Source: Nitrospira sp.
GTDB taxonomy: Bacteria; Nitrospirota; Nitrospiria; Nitrospirales; Nitrospiraceae
Direction: 5' to 3'
Length of the DNA stretch: 64,000 bases
Assembly: GCA_024331095.1 (NCBI GenBank)
Contig: JANDJE010000003.1
Span: 99,768 to 163,767, forward strand
Part shown: positions 43,691-52,499 of the stretch, piece after piece
How the letters are laid out: every line of letters begins with the position of its first letter
How positions within the stretch are numbered: the stretch's first letter is position 1
Position numbers and translations under genes: made by a program
Notes under the pieces: generated by a model
What the model was told of the DNA's origin: nothing
Seen by the model: only the letters and a program-made list of their open reading frames with translations
The model's database searches: none

Positions 43691-44695
43691 ATGACAGGGA
43701 GGCGTGTGTCGCGAGAGCTTTCGCTCGCCGAGGTTTTTCAGCTCGGCTACTACTGGGAAACGAAAATTTTATTGACCGCGGTGACGCTGGACGTGTTTTC
43801 CGCGCTGGACGGCATGCCAAAAACCGCCGGTGAGGTCGCAAGCCGGATCGACGCTCATGAACCGACGCTCCGCCTGTTGTTGAACGCCCTTGTGGCCATG
43901 AAATTGCTGACCAAAGAAGGCGATCGGTATGGCAATTCGTCGGTCGCGGACAAGCATCTTGTCAAACGGTCGCCCCACTATGTGGGGCACTTGCTGCTGC
44001 TTCATGATGCGGAATGGAACAATTGGGGCAAGTTGGAGGAAACCGTTCGCACGGGGAGGCGGGCTGTCGATCGACACGTGTTCGAGACCGACCCGGAATT
44101 AGGCGGCAACGTCTTGGCCGTGTTGGATCGAATCGGTCGGCAGAGCGGCCCGGAATTGGCGAGACGCCTTGGGTTGAGCGGGCCCGTTCGTCTGTTGGAT
44201 TTGGGGGGAGGAGCCGGAACGAACGCGATCGCGTTTTGTGAAGTATATCCTGATTTGACCGCGACGGTGTTTGATCTTCCTACCACGCTTCGACTGACGG
44301 AGAAGACGATAAAAGAAAGAGGGTTGGCCTCGCGGATCGCCTTGCGTCCCGGCGATTTTAACCGGGACCCTCTCGGCGGCCCCTACGACGTCGTGTTGAT
44401 GTCCGACGTGTTGCATTATCAGACCGATGACGCGAATGAAGCGTTGGTCGAAAAAGCGTTCGTGCATCTCGCGCCTCAAGGGCGATTGGTCATCAAAGAT
44501 CGTTTTCTTGACGAGGCGGGAACCGGTCCCGCATGGACGACCGCGTTTGCCGTGCACATCCTGGTGAACACCCAGGCCGGAAGTTGTTATCGATGCAGTG
44601 ATGCGGTGAGATGGATGACGAAGGCCGGGTTTGCCGACATTACGGAGTTGGAAAAGACGGCCGTCGTCCAAGGCGTCAAGAGTCGGGCGATCTGA
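43691..44695 (+). CDS. SAM-dependent O-/C-methyltransferase, family 2 (BchU/CrtF-like)
   Basis: N-terminal winged-helix dimerization region, VRLLDLGGGAGTNAIAFCEVYPDLTATVFDLP, DVVLMSDVLHYQTDD. Confidence 0.8.
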   Translation: MTGRRVSRELSLAEVFQLGYYWETKILLTAVTLDVFSALDGMPKTAGEVASRIDAHEPTLRLLLNALVAMKLLTKEGDRYGNSSVADKHLVKRSPHYVGHLLLLHDAEWNNWGKLEETVRTGRRAVDRHVFETDPELGGNVLAVLDRIGRQSGPELARRLGLSGPVRLLDLGGGAGTNAIAFCEVYPDLTATVFDLPTTLRLTEKTIKERGLASRIALRPGDFNRDPLGGPYDVVLMSDVLHYQTDDANEALVEKAFVHLAPQGRLVIKDRFLDEAGTGPAWTTAFAVHILVNTQAGSCYRCSDAVRWMTKAGFADITELEKTAVVQGVKSRAI

Positions 44696-44780
44696 CGCAT
44701 GGCACGTGAAGCGACGACGAATAGGCCTGGCGCTTTGAACCGAAACAGCCGGCGAACGATCTGACGAGAGAGATCCGACG

Positions 44781-45494
44781 ATGGATTGGCTGCGGGAGTC
44801 CGGATTTTTTGGCACCCATGCCACGGTGGGGGCGGACTTGAGCCAATTGATGGCGACGCTCTTTACCGTTTTGTTCATTGTCGGATGGGCGCAGGCTCGC
44901 AAGCAACACACCGATGCTCACCACTGGTTGATGTTGGGCGGCATGGTCTCCATGGCCGGTTTCTTTGTGGTCTATTATCTGTTCCGCCAGCTCGGCGTCT
45001 TGGCGTTCGAGGGGAAAGAAGGATTCGGCGGTTCTCAGGAACTGTACGACCGCGTGTTCGTCCCCGTGCTGATCCTTCACATTACCCTCGTCATCGTCGG
45101 TCTCATCATGGCGGTGTATCTCATCGTCCTCGGCTTTCGAGTCCAAACGTTTGTCGGCGGGAAACGGCGGCTGAAAGCCGGCCCCAGGCAAGCCTCATGG
45201 GGTGCGATCGCCAAGCTGTGGACCGCCGTCGGCGGCTTGATAGGAACGTATCTTCTCTATCTGCACCTGACAGACCGCCTTTCAATGCGGAGGTCCAGTG
45301 TCTGGATCGCGTTTATGCTCATCTTTACGGTGGTGTTGCTGATGGAGATGGCGATTCAACGGATATGGCCGGACGGAGCTCAGCGACATCGGGCGTTGGG
45401 TCGATTCACCATGATAATCTACTGCGTGCTGTTCATGACCGGGAGCTTCACCTACACGATGCTGTACATTCTCTATCCGGGAAAAATCGGGTGA
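44781..45494 (+). CDS. DUF420-like (CtaM-like) membrane protein
   Basis: Multi-TM protein with conserved His (DAHHWLMLGG, ILHITLVIVGL, YLHLTDRLSMRRSS, QRHRALGRFTMIIY). Confidence 0.72.
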   Translation: MDWLRESGFFGTHATVGADLSQLMATLFTVLFIVGWAQARKQHTDAHHWLMLGGMVSMAGFFVVYYLFRQLGVLAFEGKEGFGGSQELYDRVFVPVLILHITLVIVGLIMAVYLIVLGFRVQTFVGGKRRLKAGPRQASWGAIAKLWTAVGGLIGTYLLYLHLTDRLSMRRSSVWIAFMLIFTVVLLMEMAIQRIWPDGAQRHRALGRFTMIIYCVLFMTGSFTYTMLYILYPGKIG

Positions 45495-45603
45495 GGATCA
45501 TTGTGGCGAAGCGACGGCGCATGACCCTTGAGCGAGGTAGGGGGTCGGCCGCGAGTCGGGTCTTGCGGTCGCTGCTTCTGGAGCGACCGGCGGATATGGG
45601 ACG

Positions 45604-46098
45604 ATGTTGACCTGCGGCTGTGGGCGGTGGATGCATACGGAGGGGATCGAGGAACGGGCTTGCGAAGACGGAGCGGCCCAGTGGTTTATTCGGTCCGAAT
45701 GTCGTGGGTGCGGACTGAAGGTGGGCGTTGATGTGCCGGCGGGTAACATCGGCGGATTGGTCGATCGATTGATGTGGACGGACGAGGCGCTGCATCGGTT
45801 GGACCGAATGCCGCCGTACCTGGCATCACTCGTTCGGCAGGAAGCGGAAGAGCGGGCCAGAGCCAGAGAAACAAGGGTTGTTACTTACGACTTGCTGCTC
45901 CATCTCTCGTCCGAAGAACGGATCGAGTGGGAACCGGAAGCGGAACGGCGATTGGAAAAAGTGCCGGCCGCCGTGCGAGCGATGGCGAAGATTGAGCTGG
46001 AACGGACGGCGGTCGATCGCGGGATGACTGCCGTGACCGTGTCGCTGATGGAAGAGGTCAAAGCGAAGTATTTTGGAATGGGAGCTCAGCGGACGTAG
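45604..46098 (+). CDS. PCP reductase-domain protein: N-terminal Cys-rich segment plus two tandem PCP_red-like domains
   Basis: CGCGRWMHTEG...SECRGCG, then MWTDEALHRLDRMPPYLASLVRQEAEERARARETRVVTYDLLLHL and EWEPEAERRLEKVPAAVRAMAKIELERTAVDRGMTAVTVSLMEEVKAKYFG. Confidence 0.75.
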   Translation: MLTCGCGRWMHTEGIEERACEDGAAQWFIRSECRGCGLKVGVDVPAGNIGGLVDRLMWTDEALHRLDRMPPYLASLVRQEAEERARARETRVVTYDLLLHLSSEERIEWEPEAERRLEKVPAAVRAMAKIELERTAVDRGMTAVTVSLMEEVKAKYFGMGAQRT

Positions 46099-46189
46099 GA
46101 AACGGAGACGTCGCGCGGAAACGTGCGACCCAACGTACGACTCATGGCCCGCTTCTCTCCTCACACTTCACATTCGTCGGGGGAAGTTG

Positions 46190-47242
46190 ATGTTGCATCG
46201 GATGGCTTTGCGAGTGCTTCCCAGCTTGAGCCTGGCTGTGACGGAGGCATCCGTCCGAAAACGGAAACGCCTGATCATGCTTGTGCCGGGCTTGATCGCC
46301 TTCGCGGTGTATCGTGTGGTCAAACACCTGGTGTCGATTGCGGAGCCGCTGACGTTGCTCTCGTTAAGCAGTCTGATCGCGATGGCAACGGCCTTGTTCG
46401 CTTACCGGATCGGGCGATCCGCCTCCTGGGGGGTGATTGCCCGCCAAGACGGCGGACGTGTTCTCGCGTGGATGGCTTTCTGGATCGGAGCGGTCTACGG
46501 CGCGCAGCTCTCGCTGCTGGTGTTGGCGCTGTTGGGGATGGTGGGCTACGACTATCTGCAACATCCGGATGGTCCAGCCATGATGGCGATCATGGTGGCT
46601 TGCACGTCGGTCGCGCGGGATGCGTTCGAAATCGGCCATGTGCGCCGGCTGGCCGCAATGGGCAGACCGTTTCCCACGTTCCCCGACGGAGCGCCGTTGC
46701 GAGACATGATAAGGAGCCGCGCGGCTCAAGTCGGTCCCTGGGTGGCGGCCGGATCGGTGATCGGTGCGGCGGCCGCGTCCCTCGATCACGTGGTCATGGG
46801 ACAGCAGGCGATCATCGTGCAATTGCTCGCCGTGACGGTGTTGGGAGGTGCGATCACCTTGTGCGCCTATTTCGGCGGTATGGGCGGACGCGCCTCATGG
46901 ACGGCGAGATTTTCCGCGACAAGCGCATCCGAACTCTTCAAGTATTGGTGGTGGCCGGGGCTTGCGTTTTCGTCCACCTATTATTTGGTCGCGGCGGGCG
47001 TCGGCCTGTTTGTCGTGCAATGGCCGACCATGGCCCCCGGTTTTCCCGTCGCCGGCGGAGGATTCGTGGGCGGAATGATGGCGCTCTACGGATACTACTT
47101 GGGATATCGCCGGCATGTGGAAGAGCAACAGGGACAAAGAATCGATGAAGCCCTGCTCCGGTGTCCGTTTGTGATGGGCATTCTTGGAAAAGCACAACAT
47201 GTGAGCACGCCGATGCCGACTGTTCCTGGATCAAAGGTGTAG
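46190..47242 (+). CDS. Multi-pass membrane protein, hypothetical
   Basis: MLHRMALRVLPSLSLAVTEASVRKRKRLIMLVPGLIAF... several hydrophobic helices; stops 2 nt before the next CDS; ORF opens at 46073. Confidence 0.65.
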   Translation: MLHRMALRVLPSLSLAVTEASVRKRKRLIMLVPGLIAFAVYRVVKHLVSIAEPLTLLSLSSLIAMATALFAYRIGRSASWGVIARQDGGRVLAWMAFWIGAVYGAQLSLLVLALLGMVGYDYLQHPDGPAMMAIMVACTSVARDAFEIGHVRRLAAMGRPFPTFPDGAPLRDMIRSRAAQVGPWVAAGSVIGAAAASLDHVVMGQQAIIVQLLAVTVLGGAITLCAYFGGMGGRASWTARFSATSASELFKYWWWPGLAFSSTYYLVAAGVGLFVVQWPTMAPGFPVAGGGFVGGMMALYGYYLGYRRHVEEQQGQRIDEALLRCPFVMGILGKAQHVSTPMPTVPGSKV

Positions 47243-47243
47243 C

Positions 47244-49124
47244 ATGGTTGTTCGGGATCGTTTGCGACGAGAGAAACGAGCGGCACTCAAATTGATGGGG
47301 ATCATTGCGACACTGATCGCCTTGCTGGGGTTCGTCGGCATGGAAGGGGCTTCTTTGGCCGAGGAGTCGCTGGACGTCTATTTCAACACGCCCGGCGCGC
47401 CGCAAGGTCCCGCCGCGCCCGCGCCTCATGAAACGGCGTACCCGCAGATCGGCTCATTCGACAGCCGGGCGTTGGTGTGGTTTGTGACTCAGCAGCACAC
47501 GTATTTCGGCGGGTTCGTGCTGGCGCTGCCGCTCTTTTGTGCCTTGCTGGAATTTCTGGGATTGATGACCTCCAAACCGGCGTTGTCGCTCAGATATGAC
47601 GGGTTGGCGAGGGATCTGGCGAAGGTGGCGGTGTTGGCGCTCTCCGTGACCGCCGTCATCGGAAGTCTGATGCTCGCGATGTTTATCGGGTTGTATCCGA
47701 GCTTCATGACCTACATGGGCGGAACCTTCAAATCGTTTATGCCGGCTTATGCCGCCGTGTTCGTGGTCGAGTCCGTGCTCCTGATCATTTATTACTATAG
47801 TTGGGACCGGATGACCGAGCGGGGCATGAAATGGGTGCACGCGGCCATTGGGGTGGCGACGAACATCGTGGGGACCGCCCTGTTGCTGCTGGCGAATGCC
47901 TGGTCGGCGTTCATGATGGCGCCGGCGGGCGTGGATGCTCAAGGCCGGTTTCTTGGGAACGGGTGGCATCTGCTGCATTCCGTCCTCTGGAATCCGCTCA
48001 ACGTGCATCGGTTTCTGGCCGACATCATGTCCGGCGGGGCGGTCGTGTTGGCGTACGCCTGCTACCGGTTCTTTACCGCCAAGACGATAGAGGAACGCGC
48101 CTACTTCGATTGGGTGGGGTACGTTTTTCTCTTCGTGACGGTGTGTGCGTTGGTGCCCATGCCGATCGCCGGGTATTGGCTGATGCGGTCGGTCTTCGCG
48201 TTTCGGCAAACCATGGGCGTGACCATGATGGGGGGGCTGCTGACGTGGATGTTTGTCGTGCAGGCGTTGCTGATCGGGGCTCTCTTTCTGGGCATCAATT
48301 ATTACATCTGGCAAGGCATGGCGCGGCTGAAGGGGGCGGAACGGTATCAACCATATTACCAATTGGTGTTCGGCGGTCTTCTACTGGCGTTGTTCATATG
48401 GTTGACTCCTCATACGCTGCTCATGTCTGCGGGAGAGGTGAAGGCGATGGGCGGCGCGCAGCATCCGGTCATCGGAAACTATGGAGTCATGTCGTCCAAG
48501 AACGGAGCCATCAACGTCATTTTGCTCTGCACCGCTCTCAGTTTCTTGTACATGCGACGGGCGAATCGGACCATGACGGTGCCGTGGGTCACGACGGGTA
48601 ATGTGGTGATTGCGGTGCTGTTTGCGGTCGGTCTCGTGAACGTCGTGGGACTGTCGATTTACGGGTTCTACGTGCCGGCGAACGTTCGCGTGGGATTATC
48701 GGCGCCGCAAGCCTTCACGACTTTTACGGTCATCGTCGTCGGGCTGTTAATCAATCGTGCCATGCTGAAGCGGTCGATCGTTCACGGGCCGATTCAATGG
48801 GGAAAAATTCCGGCGCGCGGCATGGTCGTGCTGTTCGCCATGGCGGCGGCCTTCAGTTGGGTGATGGGGCTGATGGGCTATATTCGCTCATCCGGACGGT
48901 TGGCGTGGCACGTGAGCGAAGTGATGGCCGACGTGTCGCCCTGGGCGTTCACTCCCGACCTGGCGTTCGCCGCGAAAATGGTGACGTTGAACATGGTGGT
49001 CTTTTGGGGGGCGGTGCTGGTTCTTTTTTGGATGTGTCAATGGGGTCGGCGACCGGTGATGGGCGAAGAACGTCATAATACGAATGCGCCGCTGTTGTCG
49101 CCGGTTTCTTCACCGGAAGCCTGA
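47244..49124 (+). CDS. Cytochrome bd-like oxidase subunit I (CydA-like), paralog 1
   Basis: WFVTQQHTYFGGFVLALPLFCALLEFLG, LLANAWSAFMMAPAGVD, LWNPLNVHRFLADIMSGG, MPIAGYWLMRSVFAFRQTMG; no CydB nearby. Confidence 0.82.
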   Translation: MVVRDRLRREKRAALKLMGIIATLIALLGFVGMEGASLAEESLDVYFNTPGAPQGPAAPAPHETAYPQIGSFDSRALVWFVTQQHTYFGGFVLALPLFCALLEFLGLMTSKPALSLRYDGLARDLAKVAVLALSVTAVIGSLMLAMFIGLYPSFMTYMGGTFKSFMPAYAAVFVVESVLLIIYYYSWDRMTERGMKWVHAAIGVATNIVGTALLLLANAWSAFMMAPAGVDAQGRFLGNGWHLLHSVLWNPLNVHRFLADIMSGGAVVLAYACYRFFTAKTIEERAYFDWVGYVFLFVTVCALVPMPIAGYWLMRSVFAFRQTMGVTMMGGLLTWMFVVQALLIGALFLGINYYIWQGMARLKGAERYQPYYQLVFGGLLLALFIWLTPHTLLMSAGEVKAMGGAQHPVIGNYGVMSSKNGAINVILLCTALSFLYMRRANRTMTVPWVTTGNVVIAVLFAVGLVNVVGLSIYGFYVPANVRVGLSAPQAFTTFTVIVVGLLINRAMLKRSIVHGPIQWGKIPARGMVVLFAMAAAFSWVMGLMGYIRSSGRLAWHVSEVMADVSPWAFTPDLAFAAKMVTLNMVVFWGAVLVLFWMCQWGRRPVMGEERHNTNAPLLSPVSSPEA

Positions 49125-49150
49125 TGAAAGAGACGGAGAGGGGTAAGCTG

Positions 49151-49804
49151 ATGCGATGGAATGTGCCGATTCAAATCATGGTCATCGCTTTTGTAGCGGC
49201 CGGATTTGCCTTCTGGCCCGGTTTCGGCCTGGCGGAAGGCCAAGTCCTGATCCTGGAGGATTTCAAAACAAAAGATGCCGACGGGTTTCCTTCGCATTGG
49301 GAACACGAAAGCCAACGGAGCAAATCAAAAGGTCGCGAAGCCTACAAAGTTCAATCGGAGAACGGCGACGTCTTTTTGTCGGCGAAGGACGCTGGGCAAC
49401 GAATCAAAAAAAAGAAAATCGATTGGGACCCCAAAGCCTATCCAGTCTTGACCTGGCGATGGCGGTTATTGAAGGCGCCGGCGGGAACCGAACCGCTCGC
49501 CGCCGTCTATGCTTCGCTCGATACCGATCTTCTGTTTATTCCGGTCTTCACGAAATATGTCTGGAGCCCCTCGAAGCCCGAAGGGACGCTCACCGAGGGA
49601 GGAATGTTCAGCGGGTCCGAGCTCGTGGTCCAAAGCGGGACCGCGACGTTGGGACAGTGGTTCGAGGAGCGCGTGAACGTGTACGAAGATTTCAAGAAGA
49701 TTCATGGGCATGAACCTGCGGCAAAGGCATGGGGGATCTCGATTGTGGCGGGACCCGGTGTCGAGATCGATATCGGTCCGCTGATGGCGCTTCCAGGAAA
49801 ATAG
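49151..49804 (+). CDS. DUF3047-like exported protein
   Basis: GQVLILEDFKTKDADGFPSHWEHESQRSKSKGREAYKVQSENGDVFLSAKDAGQRIKKKKIDWDPKAYPVLTWRWR. Confidence 0.75.
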   Translation: MRWNVPIQIMVIAFVAAGFAFWPGFGLAEGQVLILEDFKTKDADGFPSHWEHESQRSKSKGREAYKVQSENGDVFLSAKDAGQRIKKKKIDWDPKAYPVLTWRWRLLKAPAGTEPLAAVYASLDTDLLFIPVFTKYVWSPSKPEGTLTEGGMFSGSELVVQSGTATLGQWFEERVNVYEDFKKIHGHEPAAKAWGISIVAGPGVEIDIGPLMALPGK

Positions 49805-49829
49805 AAAATAAATCAGTGAGTCAAGACCG

Positions 49830-50213
49830 ATGAATCAGCGACTCCGAGCGATGCCGATGGGGAAAGTTCTGGACATTCTTCTGGGGATGACGGTGATGGG
49901 GACCGTCGGAACTCTGATCGGGATGGTCATGGGATGGGGAGCGTTGCCCCTTGCCGTGTTGATCGGGTTGTTGCTGGGCGGTGTCGTCGGGTTTTTGGGC
50001 GGCCGCCGGTTTCTTGTGAGCATTATGACGGGAACGCTACTGGGAGGAGCGCTGGCGTGGTTGGTAGCGGATGTTGAGAGGATTTGGGTGGGCGCGGGCG
50101 CGGGCGCCGCGATGGGCGGATTCCTCGGTGTCCAAGTGTCGATGCTGCTGGATTTTCGTGCGGCCAGGAAGGCTTCGTCCGATCGCACCGAGCCGTCGGC
50201 GCCGCAACCGTAA
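49830..50213 (+). CDS. Small glycine-zipper-like membrane protein
   Basis: [45 protein letters not shown]...[13 protein letters not shown]. Confidence 0.6.
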   Translation: MNQRLRAMPMGKVLDILLGMTVMGTVGTLIGMVMGWGALPLAVLIGLLLGGVVGFLGGRRFLVSIMTGTLLGGALAWLVADVERIWVGAGAGAAMGGFLGVQVSMLLDFRAARKASSDRTEPSAPQP

Positions 50214-50230
50214 ACGGCGAGGGAAATGGC

Positions 50231-51151
50231 GTGGAAAACAGAGGCGTGTTGTATGGATCGATCATTTTTGTCTTTGCGTCGTTTTTTGGATTGATCGGCA
50301 TGCTGGTCTATGAATCGTACAAGGCGAGCAAGCTCAAAGAACTTGCGAAATCCGTGACATCCGAAACTCAGTCCGCGGCGCCAAAAGCGATGCCCCAAGA
50401 CTATTCGATGTACAAAACGAAAATCGGCGATGAGGGGCGTGAAATGGTGCAGATTCCCGAAGGGCCGTTCACCATGGGGAGTAACGACGGTGATCCGGAT
50501 GAAGCCCCTGAACACCAAGTGTTCTTAAAGGGGTTCTATATTGACTTGAGGGAAGTGACGCAGGCGGAATACATGCGATTCGCCAAAATGACGAAGCGCC
50601 CGATGCCGAGAATCGAAGTGTTCGAGGACGACCAATCCAAGCTGCTTCAGCCCGAGTTCGCCGCCATGAGCGTCTCTTGGAGCGACGCGGCGGCCTATTG
50701 CAAGTGGGCCGGCAAGCGCCTGCCTACGGAGGCGGAATGGGAAAAGGCGGGACGAGGCGAGGGGAAAAGGAAGTATGCCTGGGGCGATAAGTTTGCTCCG
50801 GAGCATGCCAATTTGGACGGGAGCGAAGACGGTTATAAATATCTTGCCCCTCCCGGCTCGTTTGAGTCGGGGCGGAGTCCGTACGGGCTGTATGATATGA
50901 CCGGCAACGTCGCGGAGTGGGTGGCCGATTCGTACGACGAGAACTATTACAAGAAATCGCCGTACCGCGACCCCAAAGGACCGGAAGACGGAGACCTCAA
51001 AGTGGTCCGCGGGGGATCGTGGCGAGAAACGACCCATAACGCGAGACTCTCCAAGCGATTTGCGGCAAAACACTGGCGTGCTGACATCACGATCGGGATC
51101 CGTTGCGCGGCGGATCTTGATCAGGAAAGCGGATCAGTTTCCGCTCCGTGA
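50231..51151 (+). CDS. Membrane-anchored SUMF1/FGE-sulfatase-fold protein 1 (GTG start)
   Basis: N-terminal TM (GVLYGSIIFVFASFFGLIGMLVY), then MVQIPEGPFTMGSNDGDPDEAPEHQVFLKGFYIDLREVTQAEY...RLPTEAEWEKAGRG...YDMTGNVAEWVAD...VVRGGSWRE. Confidence 0.85.
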   Translation: MENRGVLYGSIIFVFASFFGLIGMLVYESYKASKLKELAKSVTSETQSAAPKAMPQDYSMYKTKIGDEGREMVQIPEGPFTMGSNDGDPDEAPEHQVFLKGFYIDLREVTQAEYMRFAKMTKRPMPRIEVFEDDQSKLLQPEFAAMSVSWSDAAAYCKWAGKRLPTEAEWEKAGRGEGKRKYAWGDKFAPEHANLDGSEDGYKYLAPPGSFESGRSPYGLYDMTGNVAEWVADSYDENYYKKSPYRDPKGPEDGDLKVVRGGSWRETTHNARLSKRFAAKHWRADITIGIRCAADLDQESGSVSAP

Positions 51152-51158
51152 GGCGGGC

Positions 51159-52055
51159 ATGCTCGAGACCAAATTCAAAGTTGTTTTTTTGATCGTCGTG
51201 TTGATCTGCGCCGCTCTTCCCATAGCGGGCATTATGAAGGGGACGACGTTGACGCCTTACGAAGAGCCGGTTGGAGAAGCGACCACAATAGTTGAACCGG
51301 AGGTCGACAATGTATCCGAGGAAGAGCCGATTGAAGAAGAGATGGTGAGGATCCCGGCGGGACCGTTTATCCGGGGCACCGAGAGCGGGGGGTTTGACGA
51401 GCAACCACAACGAGCGGTCTATCTGGAGGAGTTTTTCATCGATCGATACGAAGTGACCAACGCGCAGTATCAACAATTCGTTCTGGCGACCGGACATCGG
51501 AAACCGGGTTTGCCGGCACGGTATGCCAAGAGCGGCGGAAAAATGAAGGGGCCCAATCAACCAGTGGTGTACGTCTCTTGGGAGGATGCGGACGCGTATT
51601 GCCGATGGAAGGGAAAGCGTCTTCCGACGGAGGCAGAGTGGGAAAAGGCCATGCGCGGCAGTGATGGGAGACTTTGGCCCTGGGGGAATAATGAATTGCC
51701 CAATGGCGCAAACTGGGCTCGAGTGCAGGACAGATACGAGGTGTCCGCCCCGGTAGGCAGTTTCAAAACGGACCACAGCCCTTACGGAGTCATGGATGGA
51801 GCGGGCAATGTGATGGAGTGGGTCGCCGATTGGTACCAGGAAACATATTATAGAGATTCGCCAGACAAGAACCCTACAGGACCGGAGTATGGAACCTATC
51901 GGGTACTTCGAGGGGGAGGGTACACGACCACCGGAGCCGACATCCGTATTACGAGTCGAAGCAAAATGATGCCTGATTTTCGGGATGAGACGATAGGATT
52001 TCGCTGTGCAACGTCAGAAATTTCGGGAAATGAGCGGGTCAATGAAAAGACTTGA
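51159..52055 (+). CDS. Membrane-anchored SUMF1/FGE-sulfatase-fold protein 2
   Basis: N-terminal TM, then MVRIPAGPFIRGTESGGFDEQPQRAVYLEEFFIDRYEVTNAQY...RLPTEAEWEKAMRG...MDGAGNVMEWVADWY...VLRGGGYTT. Confidence 0.85.
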   Translation: MLETKFKVVFLIVVLICAALPIAGIMKGTTLTPYEEPVGEATTIVEPEVDNVSEEEPIEEEMVRIPAGPFIRGTESGGFDEQPQRAVYLEEFFIDRYEVTNAQYQQFVLATGHRKPGLPARYAKSGGKMKGPNQPVVYVSWEDADAYCRWKGKRLPTEAEWEKAMRGSDGRLWPWGNNELPNGANWARVQDRYEVSAPVGSFKTDHSPYGVMDGAGNVMEWVADWYQETYYRDSPDKNPTGPEYGTYRVLRGGGYTTTGADIRITSRSKMMPDFRDETIGFRCATSEISGNERVNEKT

Positions 52056-52057
52056 TG

Positions 52058-52153
52058 CTAAAGAAAATCGAAGTAATACAAGATCAAAAACACGGCCAAA
52101 ATGATGTTGACAACCATTCCAGCCAAAACTATAATGTCAAACACTTTTGCATT
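52058..52153 (-). CDS. 31-aa putative single-TM peptide
   Basis: Hand translation MQKCFDIIVLAGMVVNIILAVFLILYYFDFL*; a better RBS lies before an upstream ATG (52163) in another frame. Below the ORF-track size cutoff. Confidence 0.4.
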   Translation of the reverse strand, partial: NAKVFDIIVLAGMVVNIILAVFLILYYFDFL

Positions 52154-52292
52154 TTTCGACATGATTTTTTCCTTGCAAATTCAAAATTTCACACCGCATT
52201 CGCGAGGAGTTGATTAACACAGGGTCACCTCTCTGTCAAGAAACACAAGGCCGGTCATTCATTCCTTTTGATCAAGAACAAGGAGCTATGGG

Positions 52293-52418
52293 ATGGCAGA
52301 GGCAGCACAGCAGGATAGCGATATTAAAATCAAAATCGGCAAAATGATTTTTTACATCACCTGTGCGGTTGGGCTATGGTTTTTTTACTGGTTCGCGGGT
52401 ATTCAGTGTCCCTGCTAA
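52293..52418 (+). CDS. 41-aa putative single-TM peptide ending CPC
   Basis: Hand translation MAEAAQQDSDIKIKIGKMIFYITCAVGLWFFYWFAGIQCPC*; AAGGAG upstream. Below the ORF-track size cutoff. Confidence 0.55.
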   Translation: MAEAAQQDSDIKIKIGKMIFYITCAVGLWFFYWFAGIQCPC

Positions 52419-52499
52419 ACGGGCGGGAGTATCAGGCGAAGTTGTGGGCCCGGCTGATATTGGTGAAACCGATGGAGAAGTAAAGAAAAGAGGAAGGAC

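Noticed and set aside
47454-48362. 302-aa minus-strand ORF inside bd-like oxidase 1
   Set aside because: Antisense shadow; His/Pro/Gln-rich with no domain.
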